A DNA stretch of 26,603 nt from Flavobacteriales bacterium UBA6969 (GTDB lineage: Bacteria > Bacteroidota > Bacteroidia > Flavobacteriales_D > Sanyastnellaceae), in contig DJYV01000062.1 of NCBI GenBank assembly GCA_002448555.1, positions 1 through 26,603 of the forward strand, given 5' to 3'. A program made the position numbers and the translations under genes. Under the pieces are notes generated by a model. It saw only the letters and a list, made by a program, of their open reading frames with translations, had not been told where the DNA came from and made no database searches. This document shows positions 17,051 to 24,735 of this stretch, piece by piece. Positions within the stretch are counted from its first letter, which is position 1; each line of letters opens with the position of its first letter.

Positions 17051-18148
17051 ATGCAAATTCCAATCGTTCGCTTCAATCGGACCCAAACCGATTTCAGCAA
17101 AGCCCTCCGAGCGCGTGTTGACGCGTATTTCAAGGAAACCGGAAAATCCCGCCAAGGCGACTGGCGCATGTACCTCAAAACCGCCGTGATGTTGGCCACG
17201 TTTTTTGTTCCGTGGGGGCTGATTACCTTCGGTGCCACCGGCGCAGGTTGGGGTTTCTGGGTCGCGGAGGTGGTCATGGGGTTCGGTCTCGCCGGCATCG
17301 GTTTGAACGTCATGCACGACGCCAACCACGGCGCCTTCAGCTCCAAAAAGCGCGTGAATTCGATCATTGGCAAGGTCCTCGACTTGGTCGGTGGTAGTTC
17401 GGCCATGTGGAAAATCCAGCACAACGTTTTGCACCACAGCTTCACCAACATCGACGGCTTGGACGAGGACATCGATACTCCGGGCATCCTGCGGTTCAGC
17501 CCAGAACGTCCGCTCAAAAAGGTGCATAAACTGCAGTTTATCTACGCCTGGTTCTTCTACGGAATCATGACCATTTTCTGGATGACGGCCAAAGACTGGA
17601 TGGCGCTGGCGCGGTACCGAAAGAAGGGCCTCATTAAATCCTCCGGCTCCTCCGTACCGCAATTGGCGCGGGAGATGATTGTATCCAAAGTGCTGTACTT
17701 CGGCTACATCATCGGCTTGCCGCTCATCTTCAGCGGCATGTCGTTTTGGATGATCCTGGCGGGATGGACGGTGATGCACGCCGTCACCGGCATGACGTTG
17801 GCGTGCATTTTCCAGCCCGCACACGTCCTTGAAGACGTGCAATTCGCCCAGGCAGAGGCAGGAAGCAAAATGGAAGACGACACGTTTTCACACCAGCTCA
17901 AGTCCACGGCCAACTTCGGCACCGGGTCGCGGATATTTACTTGGCTGTGTGGCGGCCTCAATCACCAGATTGAACACCACCTATTTCCCAACGTTTGTCA
18001 CATTCACTTCCGTGCGCTTGCGCCCATAGTGAAGAAAACGGCAGAAGAGTTCGGGCTTCCCTACCGTTCCTCCACCACCTTCGCCAGTGCCTTGGCACTG
18101 CACGCACGCATGCTTTGGCGACTCGGACGCCAAGAAAGCTGGGCTTAG
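17051..18148 (+). CDS. Membrane fatty acid desaturase (linoleoyl-CoA / front-end type)
   Basis: Diiron membrane enzyme of 365 residues that introduces a double bond into an acyl chain. All three His boxes are present: HDANH (89-93), HNVLHH (124-129) and QIEHH (306-310). The QxxHH box is typical of the linoleoyl-CoA/delta-6 class rather than stearoyl-type desaturases, which have HxxHH here. Helical pairs flank the boxes, and the N-terminus has no cytochrome b5 domain, so an external electron donor is needed. It is probably cold- or membrane-fluidity-related, but neither chain position nor substrate can be read. It stands alone: tRNA-Val diverges upstream, and a TATATTCG stretch about 18 bases before the ATG is a weak -7 candidate. 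No co-transcribed partner is obvious. Confidence 0.92.
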   Translation: MQIPIVRFNRTQTDFSKALRARVDAYFKETGKSRQGDWRMYLKTAVMLATFFVPWGLITFGATGAGWGFWVAEVVMGFGLAGIGLNVMHDANHGAFSSKKRVNSIIGKVLDLVGGSSAMWKIQHNVLHHSFTNIDGLDEDIDTPGILRFSPERPLKKVHKLQFIYAWFFYGIMTIFWMTAKDWMALARYRKKGLIKSSGSSVPQLAREMIVSKVLYFGYIIGLPLIFSGMSFWMILAGWTVMHAVTGMTLACIFQPAHVLEDVQFAQAEAGSKMEDDTFSHQLKSTANFGTGSRIFTWLCGGLNHQIEHHLFPNVCHIHFRALAPIVKKTAEEFGLPYRSSTTFASALALHARMLWRLGRQESWA

Positions 18149-18255
18149 CCAGCGCTGCCTTTTCTGGGGAGCACGCGGCCGCGCATTAGGTAAACCGGTG
18201 AATTTTTAATACATTGATTGTCATACGGTTGTGTCAATCCAAATCATCTTTTGCC

Positions 18256-20265
18256 ATGCGAAACTGCTTCCTCCTCTTTTTGGCTGTTTGCCTATCTACA
18301 GCCCCGGTGTGGGCCCAACGTTCGTGCGCAACAGATTCTGTACACACGCACATGATGGGATTGGCAAGCTACGCCCAAGCATTTCAAGCGAAAATCAACG
18401 CTGTGAATCAGGTGTCTCAGAGTGAGGCGATGGATTGCGCCACACCGTTAATCATTCCTGTTGCAGTGCACTTCCAGAATACAGGAATTCTGGAGGCCTG
18501 CGCCATTGACATGGCCCTTGATCAAATCGAAATCTTGAACGAGGACTTCTCCGCAACCAATGCGGATATCTCCGAATGGTACAACCAGCAACCTTCAATC
18601 TGGCCAAATATTAGCAACGCAGAATCGTGCATTCAATTCTGCCTTGCCACAACCGACCACCCGGCGGGCTTCGGATTGGTCGACGGTGACTACGCTGTCA
18701 CCATTGACCAGACCACCGGCGATTTCAATTCGGCCTGGTCCGGGTACATGAATATATGGGTTCGCGACATCGGACCGCTGGGCTATTCGCCCCTCGGCGG
18801 CAGCGGAAACGGTGACGGTGTAACGTGTCACCCACAGGCTTTTTCAAGCATTTCTTGCGGTGGCAATTCGCTATACGGCACATACGATCTTGGACGCACG
18901 ATTACCCACGAGGTGGGGCATTATCTGCTGCTGAACCACCCATGGGCCAATGGCGGTTGTTCCAGCAACGACAACGTTGCCGACACACCCGTGACGAGCG
19001 AGCCAATTTATGGTTGTCCCTCTGGACAGACCATCGTGAACTGTACAGATCCCGTGCTGTGGCCCTCATACATGGACTACTGCGATGACGCATGCCTGTT
19101 CATGTTCTCAGCGGGCCAGGTCACGCGCATGGAAAACTACGTGACGTCCAGCCTACAGAACCTGCTCAATAACGCGGTCACGGCTTGCCAAGTTCTGTGT
19201 GAAGCGGACTGCGGCTGCACCGACCCGAACGCGTGTAACTACGACGACACGGCAGCCAATGATGACGGCTCCTGCGACTACAGTTGCTTGGGCTGTATCG
19301 ATTCGACGGCATGTAACTACGATCCCAATGCTACCCAGAATGACGGATCGTGTGTCTTCCCTCCGGAAGGTTTCCCGTGCGATTGTTCGCTTGATTTCCC
19401 TTTCGAAATCCTAGATGCAGGTACCGGTGTGGGCATATCGGAAACCATTGAAGCAACGGCTACTGATGTGGTCTCGTCGCTTTCCATCGAACTGGAATAT
19501 TCCGACGTATCTGGAGGCAGCTGGGCCGGTGACTTGCTCCTCGGACTCTGCGATCCCAATGGCACATGCATCGAAGTCGGTGGGTACAACATGACGTACG
19601 AGTACACCGACGCCGGGGGATGGCCTGCGGCGTGGAGCACCGAAGCCGCTGGAACGTACTCGGCCACAGTCGACCTGTCCAGCTTCGGCTTAACCGGGGC
19701 CGGGAATTGGTCCATCGAATTGAGCAACGGGTGGACGAACACTACGGCTACAGCGTCTTGGACAGGGACGCTAACGCTCGACGGGCTCTGTCCCGGAATC
19801 GACGGGCCCGACGTTGAAGGATGCATGGATGATTCGGCGTGCAATTACAACGCCGCTGCGACAGACGACAACGGTTCCTGCGTCTACGCCTCCGGCTGCG
19901 ATTCCTGCAGCGGGGCCACCGACGGCTCCGGAAGCGTCGTCGACGGCGACAGCGATAACGACGGCGTGTGCGATGCGGACGAAGTGGCCGGCTGTCAAGA
20001 CGAACTGGGTTGCAATTACGACCCCAACGCCACCGATCCAGCTGCCTGCGAATATGCAGCGGATGGCTTTGACTGCGACGGCAACCCGCTCAGCTGCCCC
20101 GAGGACATCAACGGAAACGGCACCGTCGAAGTCTCAGATGTGCTTCTCCTGCTCTCGGACTTTGGTTGCACATCGGATTGCACCGGGGCGGACATCGACG
20201 GAGACGGTGTGGTTAGCGTCGGAGACATCCTGCTCTTGCTCGCCGCGTTTGGGGAGGAGTGCTGA
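18256..20265 (+). CDS. Secreted M43 (pappalysin-like) metalloprotease with Cys repeats, P-like domain and dockerin-like tail
   Basis: Secreted zinc protease of 669 residues. The signal peptide is about residues 1-21 (VWAQ); the start at 18256 was preferred to 18214, whose extension would precede the signal. The M43 domain has HEVGHYLLLNH (218-228, HExxHxxxxxH) and the Met-turn YMDYCDDACLFMF (Met273). Cys-rich repeats of the form C-x-D-x-x-A-C-N-Y-D occur at about 319-373 (two copies) and 522-599 (two copies), with a calcium-type DGDSDNDGVCDADE between. A beta-sandwich resembling a proprotein-convertase P domain lies between (about 378-510). The C-terminus (about 614-669) has two calcium-loop motifs, DINGNGTVEVSDVLLLL and DIDGDGVVSVGDILLLL, as in dockerins. 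I see no classical T9SS tail; the dockerin-like end may replace it. Target protein is unknown. Confidence 0.9.
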   Translation: MRNCFLLFLAVCLSTAPVWAQRSCATDSVHTHMMGLASYAQAFQAKINAVNQVSQSEAMDCATPLIIPVAVHFQNTGILEACAIDMALDQIEILNEDFSATNADISEWYNQQPSIWPNISNAESCIQFCLATTDHPAGFGLVDGDYAVTIDQTTGDFNSAWSGYMNIWVRDIGPLGYSPLGGSGNGDGVTCHPQAFSSISCGGNSLYGTYDLGRTITHEVGHYLLLNHPWANGGCSSNDNVADTPVTSEPIYGCPSGQTIVNCTDPVLWPSYMDYCDDACLFMFSAGQVTRMENYVTSSLQNLLNNAVTACQVLCEADCGCTDPNACNYDDTAANDDGSCDYSCLGCIDSTACNYDPNATQNDGSCVFPPEGFPCDCSLDFPFEILDAGTGVGISETIEATATDVVSSLSIELEYSDVSGGSWAGDLLLGLCDPNGTCIEVGGYNMTYEYTDAGGWPAAWSTEAAGTYSATVDLSSFGLTGAGNWSIELSNGWTNTTATASWTGTLTLDGLCPGIDGPDVEGCMDDSACNYNAAATDDNGSCVYASGCDSCSGATDGSGSVVDGDSDNDGVCDADEVAGCQDELGCNYDPNATDPAACEYAADGFDCDGNPLSCPEDINGNGTVEVSDVLLLLSDFGCTSDCTGADIDGDGVVSVGDILLLLAAFGEEC

Positions 20266-20330
20266 GGAGCCGGTAACAGCGAGCGGATCCCTCGCGGGCG
20301 TCGCGCTACTGCTGATCATATTTTGACCAT

Positions 20331-20355
20331 AAAAAAGGCCCGCTAAATGCGGGCC
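20331..20355 (-). terminator. Terminator hairpin between the protease gene and the broken gene
   Basis: Perfect 7-base stem GGCCCGC/GCGGGCC with loop TAAAT (20337-20355). Read on the - strand it is followed by six T, a strong terminator 33 bases after the stop of the broken - strand gene. On the + strand the tail is only TTCTC, so it may stop the protease transcript less efficiently. Confidence 0.85.
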
Positions 20356-20388
20356 TTCTCTATTGGGATGTGCGGGGGTACCGCACCT

Positions 20389-20694
20389 TCAATTTATGAG
20401 TTCCAACACGTCGCCCACCTCGGGCTGGCGATCGGTATTCCAGTACGGGATATTCGCAGGAATCACAACGTCCGGCCCCACCACATACAACCCGCTCCAA
20501 GCGCCGTAATCGTCTTGCAAATACCACGTATCACCAAACGCTTCCGTGACCTTTCCCGAAACAGTAACCAATTGATTTTTATAGGGTTAGAGGTCAGTTT
20601 GACCTTGAATATCAGCCAATGGGATGACCTGGGCGTTCATGGGCGAACACAACGCAAGGGCAAAGACGAGGGGGATGGTGAGGAAGGGCTTCAT
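20389..20694 (-). pseudogene. Broken gene for a small secreted OB-like protein (in-frame TAA)
   Basis: One reading frame on the - strand encodes a signal peptide (MKPFLTIPLVFALALCSPMNAQ), the segment VIPLADIQGQTDL, a TAA stop at codon 36 (20589-20587), then PYKNQLVTVSGKVTEAF and a DTWYLQDDYGAWSGLYVVGPDVV block to a TGA at 20391-20389. No frame change is needed across the stop, and the two halves join into one recognisable secreted-protein pattern: I-x-x-I-Q-G-x-x-D-x-S-P-Y-x-x-Q-x-V-T-x-x-G, then an OB-like strand set. Known proteins with this opening are much longer, so the gene also looks truncated after VGDVLELIN. The break could be a true nonsense mutation, an error, or a readthrough event. 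The ATG is 37 bases from the divergent PKD gene start. Confidence 0.6.
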
Positions 20695-20731
20695 GGCGCC
20701 GTGGTTTTCGGAAAAGTAATACATTGGGCAG

Positions 20732-22735
20732 ATGTTACCCGTTCGCTCCCTCCTTTGCATCAGCCTTGGTATAGGAATTCTCCTCGCTTCCAAGCCGGCT
20801 TTTGGCCAATGCAGCGCGTGCGATGCAGACCCCACGTGCAGTTCGGAAGATGGCTTTCCCATCCTCTGTCCAGCTTCGCTGCCCGCCGGAGTCGTCGGGG
20901 AGTTTTATGAAGAAACCATCACCTTCTTCATGCCTGCACAGGTTGTGGATCCCGGGTCGGGGATCACGGCCGACTTGAACAGCGTAACGGTCACGGCGAT
21001 CACCGGCGTCCCCTTGGGCATGCAAGTCGAACTGGACGATGACGACGCCGTGTATTACCCGACCGGCGGGCAAACCCTCGGATGCGCCAACATCTGCGGC
21101 AGTCCTCTGTTGGCGGGCTCGTTCGAGATGGTCATCAACATCTCCGCGGTGGCTTCGGCCTTTGGCATCGAGCAAGTGGTGACGGATTCATTCCCGTACC
21201 AATTGACCGTCGAAGCGGGGGAAAGCGGAAATGCGTCATTCAGTTTTTCACCTCCCACCGGCTGCGACTCCCTCATCGCCAGTTTCGAAGCGTCCCTGTC
21301 GGGCAACGCCAACCAAATCAACGCATACAGCTGGGATTTTGGCAACGGAACCACGAGCTCAACAGCTACGGTTGATAGCGTCTTGTTCGCCGGCCCGGGA
21401 AACTACAATGTGACGCTCACGACGACGATTTCTGATCAGGTGCTGTCCCAGATCAGCCTCAGCACGACGGCAGGAGGAGGATGGGACGACGGCTGGTCGC
21501 CCTCGCCTGACCCCTATTTTGTCATCAGTGACGCCGGCGGCGGCAACGTATACACCTCAGGGGTTGTCGACAATACGTATTCCAACACCTGGTCAGGCAT
21601 CAACCTCATTTTGTCCAATCCGCCGTACACGGTCACCTTCTGGGACGAAGACCTCTTCCCCGAGGACGACTACCTCGGCGCTATGACGTTTACGCCAGCG
21701 GGGCCGGGGACCATGGACATCAACGCCGACCCCAGCTACGGGTCCCTCACCATCTTGCTTCAAACCGCCATAAGTACGACTGACACCTCCCAAGTCGTGG
21801 TCAACGGCCCTCCTGCCGTTGGCATTGAGTGGAACGCAACAGTTGACACCCTCGTGGCCCTGGGGGAGGATCTCATCGCCTACGATTGGTTCTGGGGCGA
21901 CAGCTTGGTGGCCGCTGGAGTGGATTCGGTGTTTGTTCCGCAACAAAATGGCTGGTACCACGTCCTCGCTGCCTCCGCTGCCGGCTGCACAGGCACTAGC
22001 GACAGCCTGCTCTACTGTTCACCAGATGCCTCATTCGCGCTTGGCCTCAGTTTGGGTGAACTGCCTGAAGTGGTGGGCGCCAGTTTTGATTTTGACGTGT
22101 CAGATTGGGATTTTGTGTGGACCTTCAATGGCGAATCATCCGACCCCTTGACCGGTGCTATAAACTGGCCGACCGATGCCAGCGGCTGGTATACCGCCGA
22201 AGCGTGGGATCCGTTCGGATGCCCATGGGTGAGTGATTCCGCATTGGTGTGCTGGCCGCTCAACACACCGTGGATTGAGGAAGATGAAAACGGATTGTTG
22301 TCGGTAGAGCTGCCGTACGCTCACTACCAGTGGTGGCTCGACGGCGAGCCCATTCCCGACGCTACAGCAGCGGAATACCAAACCACATGGCCCGGATTGT
22401 ACGCGGTGTCGGTCACGGATTTCGAAGATTGCCCCGGGGTGATCAGCGACGATTGGCTCGTTGTCGAAGTGCTTGAATCCGTATCATCCGCTGCGGAACG
22501 CTGGACGGTGTACCCCAATCCCGCGACGTCCGCATTGACGTTTAATTTGCCTACGGGGTTAGGGGCATTTAATCTGCAAGTCGTAACCATGAACGGTGTC
22601 TTGGTTGAAACCAATTCCGTGCATTCCGGCGTATCCCTCGACGTCGGCCATTGGGCCTCCGGCACCTACATCTTGCGGGTGCAATCCCAACGCACCGGCG
22701 AGTGGTTGCCAGCGGTTCGCGTCATCAAGCAGTAA
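20732..22735 (+). CDS. Secreted PKD-domain protein with T9SS sorting domain
   Basis: Secreted, probably cell-surface protein of 667 residues. The signal peptide ends near residue 26 (KPAFGQ). An N-terminal Cys-containing beta region (27-165) precedes a PKD domain (about 168-232) with the typical YSWDFGNGTTS turn. A C2-like or beta-sandwich insert follows (about 236-330; PYFVISDAGGGNVYTS, NPPYTVTFWDEDLFPEDDYLG), with acidic loops that could bind calcium. After further Ig-like units, a classical type A T9SS sorting domain ends the chain: WTVYPNPATS near 592-600, then ASGTYILRVQ and VRVIKQ. This sends the protein through the type IX system. Function is likely adhesion or a structural surface role; no catalytic motif is visible. 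A TACATTGG sequence ends 5 bases before the ATG. It converges with the DoxX-like gene, 5 bases apart. Confidence 0.85.
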   Translation: MLPVRSLLCISLGIGILLASKPAFGQCSACDADPTCSSEDGFPILCPASLPAGVVGEFYEETITFFMPAQVVDPGSGITADLNSVTVTAITGVPLGMQVELDDDDAVYYPTGGQTLGCANICGSPLLAGSFEMVINISAVASAFGIEQVVTDSFPYQLTVEAGESGNASFSFSPPTGCDSLIASFEASLSGNANQINAYSWDFGNGTTSSTATVDSVLFAGPGNYNVTLTTTISDQVLSQISLSTTAGGGWDDGWSPSPDPYFVISDAGGGNVYTSGVVDNTYSNTWSGINLILSNPPYTVTFWDEDLFPEDDYLGAMTFTPAGPGTMDINADPSYGSLTILLQTAISTTDTSQVVVNGPPAVGIEWNATVDTLVALGEDLIAYDWFWGDSLVAAGVDSVFVPQQNGWYHVLAASAAGCTGTSDSLLYCSPDASFALGLSLGELPEVVGASFDFDVSDWDFVWTFNGESSDPLTGAINWPTDASGWYTAEAWDPFGCPWVSDSALVCWPLNTPWIEEDENGLLSVELPYAHYQWWLDGEPIPDATAAEYQTTWPGLYAVSVTDFEDCPGVISDDWLVVEVLESVSSAAERWTVYPNPATSALTFNLPTGLGAFNLQVVTMNGVLVETNSVHSGVSLDVGHWASGTYILRVQSQRTGEWLPAVRVIKQ

Positions 22736-22740
22736 CTCTG

Positions 22741-23124
22741 TTATTTCCGGTCAATGCTCCACTTTCCAGGCCCGGTCAACACCAAGGCGAGCGCTGGGAA
22801 AAAGAAGAGCAACGCGTGCTCCTTGTCGGACAGGGGATCCTCCCAATGCACCATGAATGCCGCCACCCCCATGGTAATGGCCATGAGCGCAGCGCCCCAC
22901 CGGCTTTTCCAACCAATGAGCACCAAAACAGGTGCGACCAACTCACCGATAACCGTCAGGATTAGGGAAGGCGTCTCGCCAATGCCCAACCAGTTGTAGA
23001 ACTTCACTTCGCCTGCGGCTAGCCCCTCAATGAGGCGGTTTGCCTTCTGCCAACCGTGCGGCAACATCAGCCCAGCTGTGCCAATGCGCAGGGCCAATAG
23101 CCCCCAGTCATTCAGTGCTTTCAT
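22741..23124 (-). CDS. DoxX-like small membrane protein
   Basis: Integral membrane protein of 127 residues with about four helices, resembling the DoxX family: LLALRIGTAGLMLPHGWQKA near the N-terminus, LGIGETPSLILTVIGELVAPVLVLIG in the middle and KEHALLFFFPALALVLTGPGKWSID at the end. The HGxxK motif after the first helix is characteristic. The start at 23124 (MKALNDWG) was chosen over 23166 because the earlier residues are basic and polar and look like a shadow. It lies 84 bases downstream of the NTF2-like lipoprotein stop on the same strand, so it may share that transcript. Function of most DoxX relatives is unsettled; a redox or respiratory link is known only for some. Confidence 0.8.
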   Translation of the reverse strand: MKALNDWGLLALRIGTAGLMLPHGWQKANRLIEGLAAGEVKFYNWLGIGETPSLILTVIGELVAPVLVLIGWKSRWGAALMAITMGVAAFMVHWEDPLSDKEHALLFFFPALALVLTGPGKWSIDRK

Positions 23125-23208
23125 GCGGGAAAAATACCGCCGCAGCGGCCGATGAACGCGGTGCACGGCGGACGGTTTCCCTCAAGAACCTGTTGAAGGG
23201 AGGCGGGC

Positions 23209-23724
23209 TTATTCGTCGAGGTACGCGTAGCCGGCAGCCAGGTTGCCGTACACCTGGGTGTACATGATTTCCCCGTCCGGATTGAAATCAAAGGACTCGT
23301 AGACCTTGACCCGAACGGACTTCGCTTCTGTGGAGTCCGTGGCGGCTTTGCTGATGTTCCACTCAAAGTATCCGCGCACCGATCCATCAACGGCTTTGGT
23401 TTGGGGATTGACGCCCGGAAGGAAATTCGTGGGTGATACCAATTCGTAATCGTACTTGGACCACGCCGCTTTGTATTTGGCCGTGACTTGCTCCAAGGTG
23501 ATGGTGTCCGGCGCATTCAACCCGGTTCCGCGCCACACTGCCTCGGCATTGAAGTGCGTGAAAAAATCGTCGCTCTCAGCCTCGAAATCCGCAAAGACCT
23601 GTGCAATGGTCGCCGAGTTGGCCTCAAACTTAGCCGAAGCGTCTGAAGCCGGCTTGCCGCATGAGAAAAGGACAACGGCAGTCGCTACAATAGCGCCACA
23701 AATGGAAGTAAGGGAATTTTTCAT
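23209..23724 (-). CDS. NTF2/SnoaL-like lipoprotein
   Basis: Predicted lipoprotein of 171 residues: signal MKNSLTSICGAIVATAVVLFSC has a lipobox with Cys22. The rest fits an NTF2-like cone fold: helices from IAQVFADFEAESDDFFTHF, then strands such as DGSVRGYFEWNIS, KSVRVKVYESFDFN and GEIMYTQVYGN. No catalytic residue set is identifiable, and the family name says little about substrate. It diverges from the two small membrane-protein genes and the second NTF2-like lipoprotein, with a perfect CRP-type palindrome in the shared region about 43 bases upstream of its start. The DoxX-like gene follows downstream. Confidence 0.75.
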   Translation of the reverse strand: MKNSLTSICGAIVATAVVLFSCGKPASDASAKFEANSATIAQVFADFEAESDDFFTHFNAEAVWRGTGLNAPDTITLEQVTAKYKAAWSKYDYELVSPTNFLPGVNPQTKAVDGSVRGYFEWNISKAATDSTEAKSVRVKVYESFDFNPDGEIMYTQVYGNLAAGYAYLDE

Positions 23725-23766
23725 GTGGTCAAGTTAATCCCTTTCAGCGGAGCATTAAAGCCGGGT

Positions 23767-23782
23767 TGTGATGCAAGTCACA
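23767..23782. promoter_or_regulatory. CRP/FNR-family palindromic site in a divergent promoter region
   Basis: TGTGATGCAAGTCACA is a perfect 5-6-5 palindrome, TGTGA N6 TCACA, identical in its arms to the CRP consensus of Proteobacteria. It lies in the 156-base gap between the NTF2-like lipoprotein gene (start 43 bases to the left) and the membrane-protein operon (start about 98 bases to the right). Bacteroidota do encode Crp/Fnr regulators, but their preferred sites vary, so which regulator binds is inference. It could control both directions. Confidence 0.5.
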
Positions 23783-23880
23783 TTGAAATGTTAACAGGTC
23801 TTGCACAAGCCGTCCGCGCACCCACCATCACATCCTATTTTGTAGTCACTAACCCTGCCGAAAGGCACAAAACCTATTTC

Positions 23881-24321
23881 ATGGAAAATGAAATGTTAAT
23901 CCCGGTGGTCCTCGCCGGAATTTTCACGTTGCTCGCTGTTGTTGGCGTGGCCACGAAAAAAGGGCTCTATGCCCGCTTGGGCTATTTCCTCTTCGGGGGC
24001 ATGGTCATGACCTTCAACCTCCTCGGAATGCTCTCGGGAGAAGGCGGTGCACTGGAGATCATCTCCATCGGCATGTTCGCTTGCCAGACGATTCTCATGT
24101 ACCCGGTGGTGCCCGAAGAGGTGAACTTTTCAGACGAAGCGGTCAAAACCCTCGCCCTGCGCGTGACCACAACCGTCCTGCTCATCAACGCCACAGCGGT
24201 TTGGCTCGTGCTCGCTGTCGAAGGCCTGCCACAAATCCTCGCTGTCTTCCACGGCATTTTAGCGGTCATCATGCTCATGCGTATCGGGATGATCACCAAA
24301 GGCGGCGTAACCAAGACATAA
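23881..24321 (+). CDS. Small four-helix membrane protein of unknown function
   Basis: Unrecognised 146-residue protein with about four predicted membrane helices: IPVVLAGIFTLLAVVGVA, YFLFGGMVMTFNLLGML, LEIISIGMFACQTILMYPVV and TTTVLLINATAVWLVLA, plus a possible fifth at the end. No motif gives a function. The start at 23881 was preferred to 23725 because the upstream part would run through the promoter region and is not hydrophobic or conserved-looking. It is the first gene of a likely three-gene operon (gaps 21 bases, then a 1-base overlap). Confidence 0.7.
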   Translation: MENEMLIPVVLAGIFTLLAVVGVATKKGLYARLGYFLFGGMVMTFNLLGMLSGEGGALEIISIGMFACQTILMYPVVPEEVNFSDEAVKTLALRVTTTVLLINATAVWLVLAVEGLPQILAVFHGILAVIMLMRIGMITKGGVTKT

Positions 24322-24342
24322 AACTCAAAAACCCTTTTTCAT

Positions 24343-24735
24343 ATGAAAACAAAACTTGCACTCACCATCCTAGGCGCCTACAACGCGCTGATGGGCCTTC
24401 TCATGCTCATCATGCCCGACACCATGGGTGAAACACTTGTCGGCGCCGAAAAGGCCGCTGCCTCCCCCGAAATACTCGAAATGGGCACGATGTTCCATTA
24501 CGGCCTCGCTCCGGCGCTCCTCATGATCGGCTTAATGCTCATCTTCGCCCGCTCGGCCGCCATCGAAACAGCCAAGCAAATCCTGTTGGCCTACGTCATC
24601 GCAACGGGCGTGTTGCTCGGTGTGTTCTTCGGGGTGTTCAACAACCAAGACGCCATCCAATTCAGTGCAGAAATGGCAGCTCCCGACGTGGTTGCGTTCG
24701 CCTTGGCGTTGTTTGCCTACCTCAAAGGAAAGTGA
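24343..24735 (+). CDS. Small membrane protein of unknown function
   Basis: 130-residue protein, about four helices (LALTILGAYNALMGLLMLI, GLAPALLMIGLMLIFA, LLAYVIATGVLLGVFFGVF, VVAFALALFAYL) with a short acidic outer segment near 30-45. I do not recognise the family; it loosely recalls DoxX/DUF4345-type small membrane proteins. Its TGA overlaps the start of the following lipoprotein gene by one base, so the two are likely co-translated. Topology suggests a membrane partner of that lipoprotein, which is inference. Confidence 0.7.
   Translation: MKTKLALTILGAYNALMGLLMLIMPDTMGETLVGAEKAAASPEILEMGTMFHYGLAPALLMIGLMLIFARSAAIETAKQILLAYVIATGVLLGVFFGVFNNQDAIQFSAEMAAPDVVAFALALFAYLKGK

Noticed and set aside
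18170..18182. CGCGGCCGCG palindrome after the desaturase
   Set aside because: GC-rich self-complementary stretch without a T run; not a convincing terminator or operator.
20389..20571. Independent 60-codon gene starting at TTG
   Set aside because: It is in frame with the signal peptide upstream and reads as its continuation, so it is treated as part of the broken gene.
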